A DNA stretch of 64,000 bases, from assembly GCA_017452505.1 (NCBI GenBank), contig JAFTMI010000033.1:19776-83775 (forward strand), written 5' to 3'. Each line of letters begins with the position of its first letter. The stretch's first letter is position 1. The notes below the pieces were generated by a model. That model saw nothing but the letters and a program-made list of their open reading frames with translations. It searched no databases and was not told where the DNA came from. Below are positions 1 to 8,314 of the stretch, in pieces. Both the position numbers and the translations under genes were made by a program. Source of the DNA: Oscillospiraceae bacterium. GTDB taxonomy: Bacteria > Bacillota > Clostridia > Oscillospirales > Oscillospiraceae.

Positions 1-2
1 TT

Positions 3-989
3 CGTCCCGAAACTATGGAGCGTATCACCACCAAGGCCTTGGCCGATGCCTTTATCGAAGAGCAGGTGGCCGCTGTCCGCAAGCAGGTTGGTGACAAGAA
101 GGTACTGCTGGCTCTTTCCGGCGGTGTTGACTCTTCTGTGGTGGCCGCGCTGCTGATCAAAGCCATTGGCAAGCAGCTGATTTGCGTGCACGTAAACCAC
201 GGTCTGATGCGTAAGAACGAATCCGAAAGCGTTATCAAGATGTTCAAAGAAGGTATGGATGCCAACCTGATCTATGTTGACGCTACCGATCACTTCCTGG
301 ACCTGTTGGCAGGTGTCTCCGACCCCGAGACCAAGCGCAAAATCATCGGCAAGGAATTCATCACTGTTTTTGCTGACGAGGCACGGAAGTTAGAGGGAAT
401 TTCCTTCCTGGCCCAGGGTACGATCTACCCCGACATTCTGGAGTCTATCAAGGCTGCCGAGGGCAAGAAGGCCGTGAAATCCCACCACAATGTGGGTGGT
501 CTGCCTGAGGATCTGCAGTTTGAGCTGGTAGAGCCTCTGAAGCTGCTGTTCAAGGACGAGGTCCGTGTGGTAGGTGAGGCTTTGGGTCTGCCCCACGCTA
601 TGGTTTACCGTCAGCCCTTTCCCGGCCCCGGTCTGGGTGTGCGCTGCCTGGGTGCCATTACCCGGGACCGCCTGCATGCTCTGCGTGAGGCTGACGCAAT
701 TCTCCGTGATGAGTTCGACAAGTGCGGCCTGGCTGAGAAGACCTGGCAGTACTTCATTGCTATCCCCGATATCAAGAGCGTTGGCGTGAAGGACGAGAGC
801 CGCTACGAGGGGTGGCCCGCCATCATCCGCGCCGTGAACACCAAGGACGCTATGACCGCCACCATCGAAGAGATCCCCTATCCTGTTCTGCACAAGATCG
901 TGGCCCGGATCACTTCCGAGGTGGAGGGCATCAATCGCGTTCTGTTCGACCTGACCCCCAAGCCCACCGGCACCATTGAGTGGGAATAA
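3..989 (+). CDS. guaA: GMP synthase, ATP-pyrophosphatase part (5' end outside window)
   Basis: Makes GMP from XMP, ATP and ammonia/glutamine, the last step of guanine nucleotide synthesis in the cytosol. The P-loop pyrophosphatase motif LSGGVDSSV lies near residue 34 of the visible part, followed by the GLMRKNE block, and the C-terminal dimerization domain ends in TGTIEWE as in the family. The reading frame is open to the window edge, so the glutamine amidotransferase domain (about 190 residues) is probably just outside. An ATG at 15 would give a 324-residue stand-alone subunit like the split archaeal type; this cannot be excluded, but no ribosome-binding site is visible. A terminator follows at 1037. 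Confidence 0.93.
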   Translation, partial: RPETMERITTKALADAFIEEQVAAVRKQVGDKKVLLALSGGVDSSVVAALLIKAIGKQLICVHVNHGLMRKNESESVIKMFKEGMDANLIYVDATDHFLDLLAGVSDPETKRKIIGKEFITVFADEARKLEGISFLAQGTIYPDILESIKAAEGKKAVKSHHNVGGLPEDLQFELVEPLKLLFKDEVRVVGEALGLPHAMVYRQPFPGPGLGVRCLGAITRDRLHALREADAILRDEFDKCGLAEKTWQYFIAIPDIKSVGVKDESRYEGWPAIIRAVNTKDAMTATIEEIPYPVLHKIVARITSEVEGINRVLFDLTPKPTGTIEWE

Positions 990-1035
990 TTTCGCATATC
1001 CCCGAACAAATTTGATTATTCTGCAATCCAATAAA

Positions 1036-1074
1036 AAAATGCCTTCTGCGTTTACTCGCAGAGGGCATTTTTTA
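1036..1074 (+). terminator. Intrinsic terminator after guaA
   Basis: GC-rich hairpin (arms around ATGCCTTCTGCG and CGCAGAGGGCAT) followed by a T run, 47 bases after the guaA stop codon. Confidence 0.85.
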
Positions 1075-1077
1075 TAC

Positions 1078-1128
1078 TTATCCCCACTCAATTGTGCCAA
1101 CAGGCTTGGGTATCAGGCGAAACGGACA
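1078..1128 (-). pseudogene. Relic of a second guaA 3' end, inverted
   Basis: Read on the minus strand, these 17 codons give a peptide ending IPKPVGTIEWG-stop, matching the true guaA end TPKPTGTIEWE-stop. By hand alignment 37 of 51 bases agree, and the last 13 codons agree at 31 of 39. It lies head-to-head with guaA just past its terminator, and no longer guaA homology is visible upstream. It is most likely a decayed copy or a remnant of a rearrangement at a common integration site. Confidence 0.6.
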
Positions 1129-1235
1129 ACTTTTTATGTATGCCGCTATAGGATTATTAATTGTGTCTAAGAGAATGTTTTTTATTCTACTAATGGGAAT
1201 AGTAAATGTTCTACTATGATATTCGCTAATCTAAG

Positions 1236-1280
1236 AAAGCACCTCACATCTGAATTTTGATCAGGTGTGAGGTGCTTTTT
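1236..1280. terminator. Hairpin terminator between guaA relic and lysA
   Basis: Twelve-base arms (AAGCACCTCACA / TGTGAGGTGCTT) with a T run on the plus side and a weaker one on the minus side. It lies 38 bases beyond the lysA stop, so it probably ends the leftward lysine operon. Confidence 0.7.
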
Positions 1281-1317
1281 ATATTCCCTTACAGAATCGT
1301 CATTTGGCATAGGGCTG

Positions 1318-2613
1318 TTATTGATCACAAAGGAGCAGATCTTCGTAAGTTTCCCGGCGAACTGCTATATAAGGCCCATTTTGTCCAATCATCACCACCG
1401 GCGGGCGAGGCACTCGGTTATAGTTGGAAGCCATAGAGTAGTTATAAGCACCTGTGGTCAGAACTGCCAGAACATCTCCCCGAACGGGACGGGGCAATGA
1501 AATATTTTCCTGAATCAGGTCACCGCTTTCACAGCAACGGCCCGCTACGGTACATACAAAATCTGCGCATTTGTTCATCTTTCCGGCGTTATACACGGTG
1601 TATGGAGACTGATACAGCGTGTACCGGGGATTATCTGTCATACCGCCGTCGATGCCAACAAAATTTTTAAATCCCGGAACTTCCTTGATACCGGTAACAC
1701 TGTAGAGAGTAATGCCGGAATCAGCTACGATACTGCGGCCCGGCTCCATCAGGATCGCGGGAGGATCGATCCGCAGCTGGCAGCATAAAGCAGTGATATG
1801 CGCACCGATCTTTTGAATCGTGCCGGCGTAATCTATCTTGCCCTGTTCTTCAGTGTATGGCACACCCATACCACCGCCAAGATTGACCACTTTTGCCGTG
1901 TAACCGTACTGCTTTTGCATATCCGCCGTAAAGGTGAGCATATTGGTAGCCGTATCGCAAAACAGCGCTTCATTAAACAACTGCGAGCCCACATGGCAAT
2001 GGTATCCCCACAGGTCGATATTCTTCTTTGAAAGTGCCTTTCCAACCAGCTTGGTGGCCTGACCGGTCTCAATGGCCACACCGAACTTAGAGTCTACCCG
2101 GCCAGTGTTGATCTTCTCATGGGTGTGGGGATCGATACCGGGAGCAAGGCGCAGCAGTATCTTCTGGCAAATGCCTTGACGGGCAGCTTCCGCATCGATG
2201 GCATCCAATTCATCAGCATTATCGCAGATGAAAAAACCGATCTTATGTTCCATCGCAAAGCGAATATCCGCATCTGTCTTGCTGCTGCCGTGAAAATAGG
2301 CGTTTTCCATAGGAAAGCCAGCCTTGACAGCAGTATACAATTCACCGGGAGAGACTACATCTACCCCCATATTTTCCTCTTTCATAATTTGATATATCCG
2401 CTTGATACTCATAGCCTTGCTGGCATACAGTGGGCGAGAGCCGGCAGGGAAATAATCTGCCATAGCCTGCTGATATTCTTGGCATCGCTGACGAATCCGG
2501 TCTTCGTCCATCACAAACAGGGCTGTACCAAATTCTTTTGCCAGTTCCAGTGTATCGTATCCTGCAAATAACAAATGTCCATCCGCATTTACAGAAAGAT
2601 TCTCGTAGATCAT
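1318..2613 (-). CDS. lysA: Diaminopimelate decarboxylase
   Basis: PLP enzyme that decarboxylates meso-diaminopimelate to L-lysine, the last step of the pathway. The PLP-lysine region YASKAMS lies near residue 64, and the HVGSQ, GGGMGVPY and EPGRS motifs follow in the expected order of a fold-III (alanine racemase-like) barrel and C-terminal sheet. The start at 2613 (MIYENLSVNADG) is chosen because AGGAGA sits 11 bases upstream; an ATG 33 bases further up would run into ddh. It is the last gene of the riboswitch-controlled operon, 16 bases after ddh. The length, 431 residues, is usual for the family. Confidence 0.96.
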   Translation of the reverse strand: MIYENLSVNADGHLLFAGYDTLELAKEFGTALFVMDEDRIRQRCQEYQQAMADYFPAGSRPLYASKAMSIKRIYQIMKEENMGVDVVSPGELYTAVKAGFPMENAYFHGSSKTDADIRFAMEHKIGFFICDNADELDAIDAEAARQGICQKILLRLAPGIDPHTHEKINTGRVDSKFGVAIETGQATKLVGKALSKKNIDLWGYHCHVGSQLFNEALFCDTATNMLTFTADMQKQYGYTAKVVNLGGGMGVPYTEEQGKIDYAGTIQKIGAHITALCCQLRIDPPAILMEPGRSIVADSGITLYSVTGIKEVPGFKNFVGIDGGMTDNPRYTLYQSPYTVYNAGKMNKCADFVCTVAGRCCESGDLIQENISLPRPVRGDVLAVLTTGAYNYSMASNYNRVPRPPVVMIGQNGPYIAVRRETYEDLLLCDQ

Positions 2614-2629
2614 ATTGTTCTCTTTCTCC

Positions 2630-3613
2630 TTACAGTAACTGTGCAAGCATCTCCTCTCTGGACAGGATGCTTAGGTCTGCCGGTGCGATATCCAGCACCG
2701 TTTTGCAACCCCGTTCACCCCGGTCATACATTTTTACTGCAGCCCGGGCTGTGGCTACCAGCATACTGGCAGTAAACTGGGGATTGGAGTCCAGCGTAAG
2801 TTTATATTCTATGGTCTGACGGTTTTCACCGTTCCAGCCGGTAACACCGCTGCGAATCACACTTCCGCCGTGTGGCAAGCCGCTGTGATCCCGCTTAAGT
2901 TCTTCCGCGGTAACGAATTCTACTGTGGTATCGTAGTCGGCAAAGTAATTTGGCATTGTCTTGATAGCAGTTTCAATAGCTGCCTTATCGGCGTTCTCCT
3001 CTGCCACTACATAACAGTAGCGAGTATGCTTCTGCCGGGTCGTCAATTCCGGATCCTCACCATTGCGAACGGCTTCCATTGCCTCCGGCACAGGAATCGT
3101 ATACTGGCGGCAATCCGCTACGCCGGGAATTCTGCGCACAGCATCGGAGTGCCCTTGGCTGACACCCTTTCCCCAGAAGGTATAACCTTTTCCTTCCGGC
3201 AGTACTGCTCCGCCGTATAGTCGGTTGATGGAAAACAAACCGGGATCCCAACCTACAGAGATCACCGCAATATGATCTCCTTCCCGCGCGGCAGCATCCA
3301 CTGCAGCATAATGGGTGGGAATGTTTCCGTGATTGTCAAAACTGTCGATCACATTGAACTTCCGGGCAATGGCTGGGGTCATGACCGGCAGGTCTGTAGC
3401 ACTACCCCCGCAGAGGATCAGCACATCCAGCTTATCCTCCCAATCTGCCAGCGCATCCATAGACAGCACCGGCACATCCCGGGTCTGAAGGATCACTGTG
3501 GCAGGATCCCGCCGCGTAAATACGGCGCACAGGTTCATATCTTTGTTTTGGCGGGCAGCTGCTTCCACGCCACGGCCCAAATTTCCATAGCCTACAATGG
3601 CCAATCGAAGCAT
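2630..3613 (-). CDS. ddh: meso-Diaminopimelate D-dehydrogenase
   Basis: NADPH-dependent reductive amination of tetrahydrodipicolinate straight to meso-diaminopimelate, bypassing the succinyl or acetyl branches. The N-terminal Rossmann motif is IVGYGNLGRGVE. The central signature VISVGWDPGLFS and the GGSVIRSG and NPQFTASMLVA segments are typical of Ddh. The start at 3613 (MLRLAIVGYGN) has GGAAAGGAG upstream; the longer in-frame extension is not supported. It sits between dapB and lysA in one leftward operon. No dapD, dapE or dapL homologue appears in the window, which fits use of the one-step route. Confidence 0.95.
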   Translation of the reverse strand: MLRLAIVGYGNLGRGVEAAARQNKDMNLCAVFTRRDPATVILQTRDVPVLSMDALADWEDKLDVLILCGGSATDLPVMTPAIARKFNVIDSFDNHGNIPTHYAAVDAAAREGDHIAVISVGWDPGLFSINRLYGGAVLPEGKGYTFWGKGVSQGHSDAVRRIPGVADCRQYTIPVPEAMEAVRNGEDPELTTRQKHTRYCYVVAEENADKAAIETAIKTMPNYFADYDTTVEFVTAEELKRDHSGLPHGGSVIRSGVTGWNGENRQTIEYKLTLDSNPQFTASMLVATARAAVKMYDRGERGCKTVLDIAPADLSILSREEMLAQLL

Positions 3614-3648
3614 AAAGAACACTCCTTTCCTAATGCATAGGGGAACGG

Positions 3649-4383
3649 TCAATCAATTAAGTTTTGCATTTGATACAGGCCTGCTTGTTTGCCGACCAGG
3701 AAACGGGCGGCAGAAAGCGCACCTTCTGCAAATAAGGCTCGATCATACACCTCATGCTTCAAGGTAATGGCCTGGGTATCGGTAGAAACTATCACCTCAT
3801 GAATGCCGGGGATATTACCCCGACGAATAGCATGGACGCCGATCTCTCCGGGATCCCGTTTCGCCATGCCGGAGCGCCCCATCCGGAATGTAGCTTTTGT
3901 GCGAATCTCCTGAATGGCTTTACCAATGGATAACGCTGTGCCGCTGGGAGCATCCACTTTCCGGTTATGATGGGTCTCTATAATTTCAATGTCCGCCTCC
4001 GGAAAAGCCGTAGCTGTCTTTTTGGCAAGTCCTATCAGCAAAGCAATGCCCAAAGACATATTGGCACTCCAGAACACCGGGATCTGCTCTGCCGCAGCAT
4101 TGATGGCAGCTTTTTCTTCTTCATTCTGACCGGTGGTACACATAATTACACCAGTATTGTGGGCAACTGCCCAAGCCATAACAGCCGGGGTTGCTGTGTG
4201 AAAGGAAAAGTCAATCACAAGGTCTGCGGTGCCGGAAAAATGCTCCAAAGAGGTTCGCACAGTTTCTCCGTCACCGGCAATATCCACTTGTGCAGCCAGC
4301 TCCAGATCGTCTGCGCTGTTGATCCTTTCGACACACAACTTACCCATGCGGCCCAATGCGCCACAAACAACGATCCGAATCAT
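3649..4383 (-). CDS. dapB: 4-Hydroxy-tetrahydrodipicolinate reductase
   Basis: Reduces hydroxy-tetrahydrodipicolinate to tetrahydrodipicolinate with NAD(P)H. The N-terminal dinucleotide motif is VVCGALGRMGK; the catalytic motif ETHHNRKVDAPSGTAL lies near residue 150 (His-His and the Lys that binds substrate), followed by the IGVHAIRRGNIPG block. Its ATG overlaps the dapA stop codon (ATGA), so the two are translationally coupled. The ORF could extend nine codons upstream into dapA, but the coupled start is preferred. The length of 244 residues is normal. Confidence 0.95.
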   Translation of the reverse strand: MIRIVVCGALGRMGKLCVERINSADDLELAAQVDIAGDGETVRTSLEHFSGTADLVIDFSFHTATPAVMAWAVAHNTGVIMCTTGQNEEEKAAINAAAEQIPVFWSANMSLGIALLIGLAKKTATAFPEADIEIIETHHNRKVDAPSGTALSIGKAIQEIRTKATFRMGRSGMAKRDPGEIGVHAIRRGNIPGIHEVIVSTDTQAITLKHEVYDRALFAEGALSAARFLVGKQAGLYQMQNLID

Positions 4384-5270
4384 ACGTCTACACCCACCTC
4401 GCGCATACATTCCAGCAGATGCTGCCGTGCAGTCTCTTCCATAGGCACCAAAGGCAGGCGGACACAGTTTTCACCATAACCCATAGCCGCAGTCGCCGCC
4501 TTGGCAGGGATGGGATTCACTTCGCAGAACAAAGCATTCGTCAAGGGCAGATACTTCTTTTGCATTTCCATAGCACCCTGTACATCGCCGGCAAAAAATT
4601 TCTTACACATCAAAGATGTTTCCGCCGGTACAACATTGGACAGCACAGAAATGACACCCTTACCGCCGCAAGCCAGAATGGGAACGATCTGGTCGTCATT
4701 GCCGGAGTAGATATCCAACTGATCGCCCACAAGAGCAGCCGTTTCCACGATCTTGGAGATGTTGCCGCCGGCTTCCTTGATGGCGGCGATCATTGGGTGA
4801 CCGGCTAGCTTTGCATAGGTGGCCGGCTCAATATTCACGCCGGTACGGGAAGGAACATTGTATAAAATCACAGGCTTGGTCGAAGCATCTGCAATAGCAG
4901 TAAAGAATGCCACCAGACCTCTTTGGGTGGTCTTGTTATAATAGGGTGTTACCAGCAACATAGCATCATAGCCAATGCTGCAGGCATACTTAGTCAGATC
5001 GATGGCATAGGCAGCATCGTTGGAACCAGTACCGGCGATCATGGGAACGCGGCCGTCCACAACATTGATAGCAAACTGCAAAACTTCGCGGTGCTCTTTA
5101 TCGCTCAAAGTGGAGCCCTCACCGGTAGTGCCACAGATGACCAAAGCATCAATGCCCTGCGCAACCTGCCAGTTCAGCATCCGTTCAAAAGACGCATAGT
5201 CGATGCCTTGAGCATTCATTGGGGTAACAATGGCTGTCGCCGCACCGGTGAAAATACTTTCTTTTCTCAT
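4380..5270 (-). CDS. dapA: 4-Hydroxy-tetrahydrodipicolinate synthase
   Basis: Condenses pyruvate with aspartate semialdehyde, the committed step to diaminopimelate and lysine. It is a TIM-barrel Schiff-base aldolase: the TGEGSTL motif lies near residue 48, the VTPYYNK segment carries the catalytic Tyr, and AAIKEAGG carries the Schiff-base Lys. The start at 5270 has AAGGAG nine bases upstream. It is the first gene of the operon, directly behind a lysine riboswitch and its terminator, so transcription should fall when lysine is plentiful. Confidence 0.96.
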   Translation of the reverse strand: MRKESIFTGAATAIVTPMNAQGIDYASFERMLNWQVAQGIDALVICGTTGEGSTLSDKEHREVLQFAINVVDGRVPMIAGTGSNDAAYAIDLTKYACSIGYDAMLLVTPYYNKTTQRGLVAFFTAIADASTKPVILYNVPSRTGVNIEPATYAKLAGHPMIAAIKEAGGNISKIVETAALVGDQLDIYSGNDDQIVPILACGGKGVISVLSNVVPAETSLMCKKFFAGDVQGAMEMQKKYLPLTNALFCEVNPIPAKAATAAMGYGENCVRLPLVPMEETARQHLLECMREVGVDV

Positions 5271-5288
5271 ATCTATACACTCCTTGAT

Positions 5289-5323
5289 TAAAATAAAATA
5301 GCCGATGCAATGCATCGGCTATC
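5289..5323 (-). terminator. Riboswitch expression-platform terminator
   Basis: A 12-base hairpin (ATAGCCGATGCA with its complement) followed on the minus strand by a TTTTATTTTAA tract, between the lysine aptamer and the dapA ribosome-binding site. It is the off-state terminator. Confidence 0.85.
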
Positions 5324-5382
5324 CAAAAGCAACAAAAACCAATTCTTCCTGCCATACAAGCAGGCTGCGTTTGTTGAATTGC

Positions 5383-5541
5383 GATAGCACTCCGCATAAT
5401 GCGACAGTCAGACAGGTGTTTCCTGTCTGACCAGGTCAGCCTTACGCCTCGGCTACCTTCGGCGACGATCCCTTTCACCAAACCACAGCTCTGCGAAAAC
5501 CTACGGGCAAGGTTACTCTTGATGCGACGCGCCTCTATCTG
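5383..5541 (-). promoter_or_regulatory. Lysine riboswitch (L-box) aptamer
   Basis: The minus strand carries the L-box core in order: AGATAGAGGCGCG, then AAGAGTAA, GTGAAAGGG and TCGCCGAAGG, closing with GTGCTATC, which pairs with the 5' GATAG to form P1. These are the conserved blocks of the lysine aptamer. With the terminator just downstream it should switch off dapA-dapB-ddh-lysA when lysine binds. The limits are drawn from the P1 arms. Confidence 0.92.
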
Positions 5542-5549
5542 ATTTTTGT

Positions 5550-5578
5550 AGTTTAACACATGATAACCCCAATGTCAA
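5550..5578 (-). promoter_or_regulatory. Promoter of the lysine operon
   Basis: Minus-strand TTGACA at 5578-5573 and TAAACT at 5555-5550 with a 17-base spacer. Transcription would start just before the aptamer. Confidence 0.75.
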
Positions 5579-5739
5579 CATTTTAAACGTTATTTCGTGA
5601 ACATAATTTAAAATATGATGTTTCCACATGCCTATATGAATGCACACGCTCTCGTTTTGAAAGCGCGCGTTACTTGTCTTGACATATTTATGCTTTGTGG
5701 CAGGATAAAGGAACAATTTTGGCTATTCTCTAACCCAAC

Positions 5740-5776
5740 AAAAAAGCCTTCTGTGATTTCACAGAAGGCTTTTTTA
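5740..5776. terminator. Bidirectional terminator
   Basis: Hairpin AAAAAGCCTTCTGTG / CACAGAAGGCTTTTT; it covers the stop codon of the kinase gene, which is transcribed leftward. The stretch from the lysine promoter (5578) to here holds no gene I can support. Confidence 0.85.
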
Positions 5777-6475
5777 CAGCTTTGCGGCCAATTCTTTTGC
5801 CGATTGATAGCGGTTAGCGGGGTTCAGGGCCGTGCATTTGCGGATGATCCATCCGGCGCGGCCCCGGGCAAAGGTTTCTGTGGGATGTTTCCCAGTTAAC
5901 ATAACATTGTAAAGCACACCGGCGGCATAGATATCCGTCCGGGCATCGGACTGGGAAAGGCCCAACTGTTCCGGGGCGGCATAACCCACAGTGCCCATAA
6001 TTTTGGTGTCCTTGCAGGCCGCAGATTCTTTCCGTGAGGCGTTAAAATCGATGAGCACCACCCGGCCGTTTCCGTCCACCATCACATTTTCCGGCTTCAC
6101 ATCCCGGTGAATGATCCCCCGGCTGTGCAGGACTGACAGCGCATTGCACACATCTGTCAGTACTTTTCTTGCACCCCAATAGCGGTATTTGCCCGCTTGC
6201 ATAACCTCCGCCACGGTAACGCCGTCAATGTATTCTTCCAAAACGATCTGTCCGTCTTCCAGAACGATGGCATCGTAAATTTCCGGCAGGTTCTCACAGC
6301 GAATGCTGCACAGAATTTCATAGGCATCCACCGCTTCGGGAAAGCTCCGCAGCACCAAGTCCTGCCCGGTTTGCTTGTTCCGCAGGCGCAGCACACGGCA
6401 TTCGTTTTTCTCGCTGAGCACCGTTACCAAGGAATAGATGGAAAGCAGATTCTTTATGTATTCTTCTCTTGTCAT
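5774..6475 (-). CDS. Small Ser/Thr protein kinase with altered VAIK lysine
   Basis: A bare Hanks-type kinase domain of 233 residues with no membrane anchor. The catalytic loop HRDVKPEN is at residues 123-130, the metal loop is DFN (143-145) instead of DFG, and the activation segment ends GYAAPEQ. Where the ATP-anchoring Lys is expected (strand LVLRSFP, residue 43) there is Arg. Thus HRD Asp and Asn are kept but the VAIK Lys is not; activity may be lowered or use another Lys. It is the last gene of a three-gene module: HTH protein, zinc-ribbon/Thr-rich membrane protein, kinase; the gap to the previous gene is 18 bases. The target is unknown; the membrane neighbour is an obvious candidate partner. 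Confidence 0.85.
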   Translation of the reverse strand: MTREEYIKNLLSIYSLVTVLSEKNECRVLRLRNKQTGQDLVLRSFPEAVDAYEILCSIRCENLPEIYDAIVLEDGQIVLEEYIDGVTVAEVMQAGKYRYWGARKVLTDVCNALSVLHSRGIIHRDVKPENVMVDGNGRVVLIDFNASRKESAACKDTKIMGTVGYAAPEQLGLSQSDARTDIYAAGVLYNVMLTGKHPTETFARGRAGWIIRKCTALNPANRYQSAKELAAKL

Positions 6476-6493
6476 ACCCTCACCCGTTCCATC

Positions 6494-7771
6494 CTATCCA
6501 TCAGCCTCCGGCCACTCGTACCATCCGCGATAATATCGTTTGAATAACTCTGAATATGTCTTGCCGCATTGATACTCGCAGGTTTTGGAACAGTAGACGG
6601 ACGTCCAGGCAGTATCTATACCGCTGTTATGCCCAAATCCTGATCCCAGGACCAAATACTCTCCGGCAAAATAAAGCTCTTGTATGCCGCTCCCGGAAAA
6701 AGCTTTACCCTGGATCGCCACCAGGCTTTTCGGCAAATATATGTAGCTAATGCCTCTCAAAGCGTCCCGAAAGCTTTTAAAAGTGTTGTGTGCCAACGCA
6801 ACCACTTGCTTGCCGCCTCCCACCGTAGCGGGAATGGTCTGGGTTTGCTCAAAATTGGGATCGATCACCGCTGTTAAGACCACATCATTTTCCTTCACCA
6901 CATAGGGAACTCCCAAAACATCCGCCTGCGCCGCCTGACGGTATCTATAGGTAATGCCGGTAGTGGCATTTGTCCACGTATATGTAGGAAGCGCAGAAAC
7001 ATCCAGCGGTGCTGTGGGGGACACCACCGGAGGGTATGTAGGCTCGGTAGTTGCCGTAGTAGGTGCGGTAGTTGCCGCAGTGGTAGACGCAGTACTTGGG
7101 ATAACTGTCGGTGCAGTGGTAGCTTTCGTAGCAGGTGCCGTTGTGGGCGCTGAGGTCAACACAGTTGTCGGCGCATCGGTCACCTTTGTTGCCGGCGCCG
7201 TGGTGGACTCGGTAGTTGCCGCGGTGCTGGGTTTCGTGTCGGTATTACCCGCAGGCTTTGTTGTAGCCGCAACGCCAGTTCCAACAGTACCCTTCGTTCC
7301 GGGCGCAACCGGTATAGTAGCAGGCGCAGTGGTACCTTCGGTTCCTTTGGTGGCAGGCTTGGTTCCGGGTTTTGGTTTCGTTGCAATCGTGGATCCTGCT
7401 GGCATTTCTGTAGCAGATATTACAGTACTTTCCGTAGAAGTTGTACCATCCATAGGTTTCGCCGCAGATTCCCCGGTAGATTCCTGCATAGAATCCGCCG
7501 TTGGTCCAGTGGTAGGCATTTCGGTCTGTGTAGTTATAGCAACAGTAGAAACGGGTACAGCCGCAGAGGGCTTTTGGGGTTTTACCGGTTTTCTGTCCGG
7601 CAACAGCAGGATAACCACTACAGCCATCGCCAAAGCCGCCACGGCAAAGAGCCACCGCATATCTTTTTTCTGCGGTGGTATAATCTCTTTTTCCGTTAAG
7701 GGTTTCATGCAGTAAAGGCAGAACCGGGCATTGTCCTCGATCTGCGCCTTACAATACGGACATTCTTTCAT
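6494..7771 (-). CDS. Zinc-ribbon, membrane-anchored surface protein with Thr-rich stalk and BspA-like LRR end
   Basis: 425 residues. A zinc ribbon (CPYC...CLYC) at residues 4-20 faces the cytosol, one membrane segment lies at about 40-57 (WLFAVAALAMAVVVILLL), then a stalk of about 200 residues made almost only of Thr, Ala, Pro and Val, then a folded end of about 140 residues. That end has the pattern ALRGISYIYLPKSL ... IQGKAF ... IQELYF, typical of BspA-like (LRR_5) repeats. It was probably read as a signal-relay surface protein for the kinase that follows. The ATG overlaps the upstream gene's stop (ATGA). The repetitive Thr codons produce a long open frame on the other strand that is not a gene. 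Function is not known. Confidence 0.75.
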   Translation of the reverse strand: MKECPYCKAQIEDNARFCLYCMKPLTEKEIIPPQKKDMRWLFAVAALAMAVVVILLLPDRKPVKPQKPSAAVPVSTVAITTQTEMPTTGPTADSMQESTGESAAKPMDGTTSTESTVISATEMPAGSTIATKPKPGTKPATKGTEGTTAPATIPVAPGTKGTVGTGVAATTKPAGNTDTKPSTAATTESTTAPATKVTDAPTTVLTSAPTTAPATKATTAPTVIPSTASTTAATTAPTTATTEPTYPPVVSPTAPLDVSALPTYTWTNATTGITYRYRQAAQADVLGVPYVVKENDVVLTAVIDPNFEQTQTIPATVGGGKQVVALAHNTFKSFRDALRGISYIYLPKSLVAIQGKAFSGSGIQELYFAGEYLVLGSGFGHNSGIDTAWTSVYCSKTCEYQCGKTYSELFKRYYRGWYEWPEADG

Positions 7772-8190
7772 CCCAAAGTCTCCAAGCCGTATTCATACAA
7801 AAGTCCGTTGATCTGCACAACGGACAAGCCCTTGCAAAGTCCGTAAAGCACGATGCTGTCAAAGGGCAGCTTTACATACAGCTGGGCATAGCCGGCACAT
7901 TTGAGCAGCTGCTGGGTTTCCTCAATGTTCAGACCCATTCCCACAGCCAGGCACAGAAGCTTCTTCCGTTCCGGGACTCGGATGCCGGAGAATATCTGGT
8001 AACCGTAGACTTCGGAAATCTCCGCATTTTTAATGACCTGGGATTTTTTCAGGCCCTTGGTCTCCAAAAGCCCGGCCAAGAGCTCTGTTAGCTTTTGGCT
8101 GACCATATAATCCTTATTCTCATCATAAAAAGTCTGAAAATCCGGGCAAAGGCCCAGTTCTTCCACGATCTTTTCTGTATCCTTCTGCAT
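7768..8190 (-). CDS. HTH-like protein, first gene of the kinase module
   Basis: 140 residues from the start at 8190, chosen because GGGGA lies six bases upstream; a TTG seven codons earlier is less likely. Residues about 40-75 (KGLKKSQVIKNAEISEVYGYQIFSG) look like a divergent XRE-type helix-turn-helix, followed by a helical part with LNIEETQQLLKCAGY. Genes of this type are common next to small kinases and zinc-ribbon membrane proteins in clostridia. It may be a regulator or a cytosolic kinase partner; the sequence does not decide. Confidence 0.65.
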   Translation of the reverse strand: MQKDTEKIVEELGLCPDFQTFYDENKDYMVSQKLTELLAGLLETKGLKKSQVIKNAEISEVYGYQIFSGIRVPERKKLLCLAVGMGLNIEETQQLLKCAGYAQLYVKLPFDSIVLYGLCKGLSVVQINGLLYEYGLETLG

Positions 8191-8314
8191 AAAAAGTCCC
8201 CATCCCTTCAATTTTTATCAGCATACCATATTCGACAAATTTTTTCAACTATGCTGTCAGCATAGGACTTTTTTTATCGGGTTGCTTATAATTATTGTTG
8301 GGATGAGGGGCTTT

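Noticed and set aside
976-1170. Short frame crossing the guaA terminator and the guaA relic
   Set aside because: It runs through a terminator hairpin, lacks a ribosome-binding site, and the minus-strand relic explains the sequence better.
6954-7715. Val/Ala/Gly-rich plus-strand frame across the Thr-rich stalk
   Set aside because: Antisense reading of repeated Thr codons; the minus-strand gene has a zinc ribbon, membrane span and coupled start.
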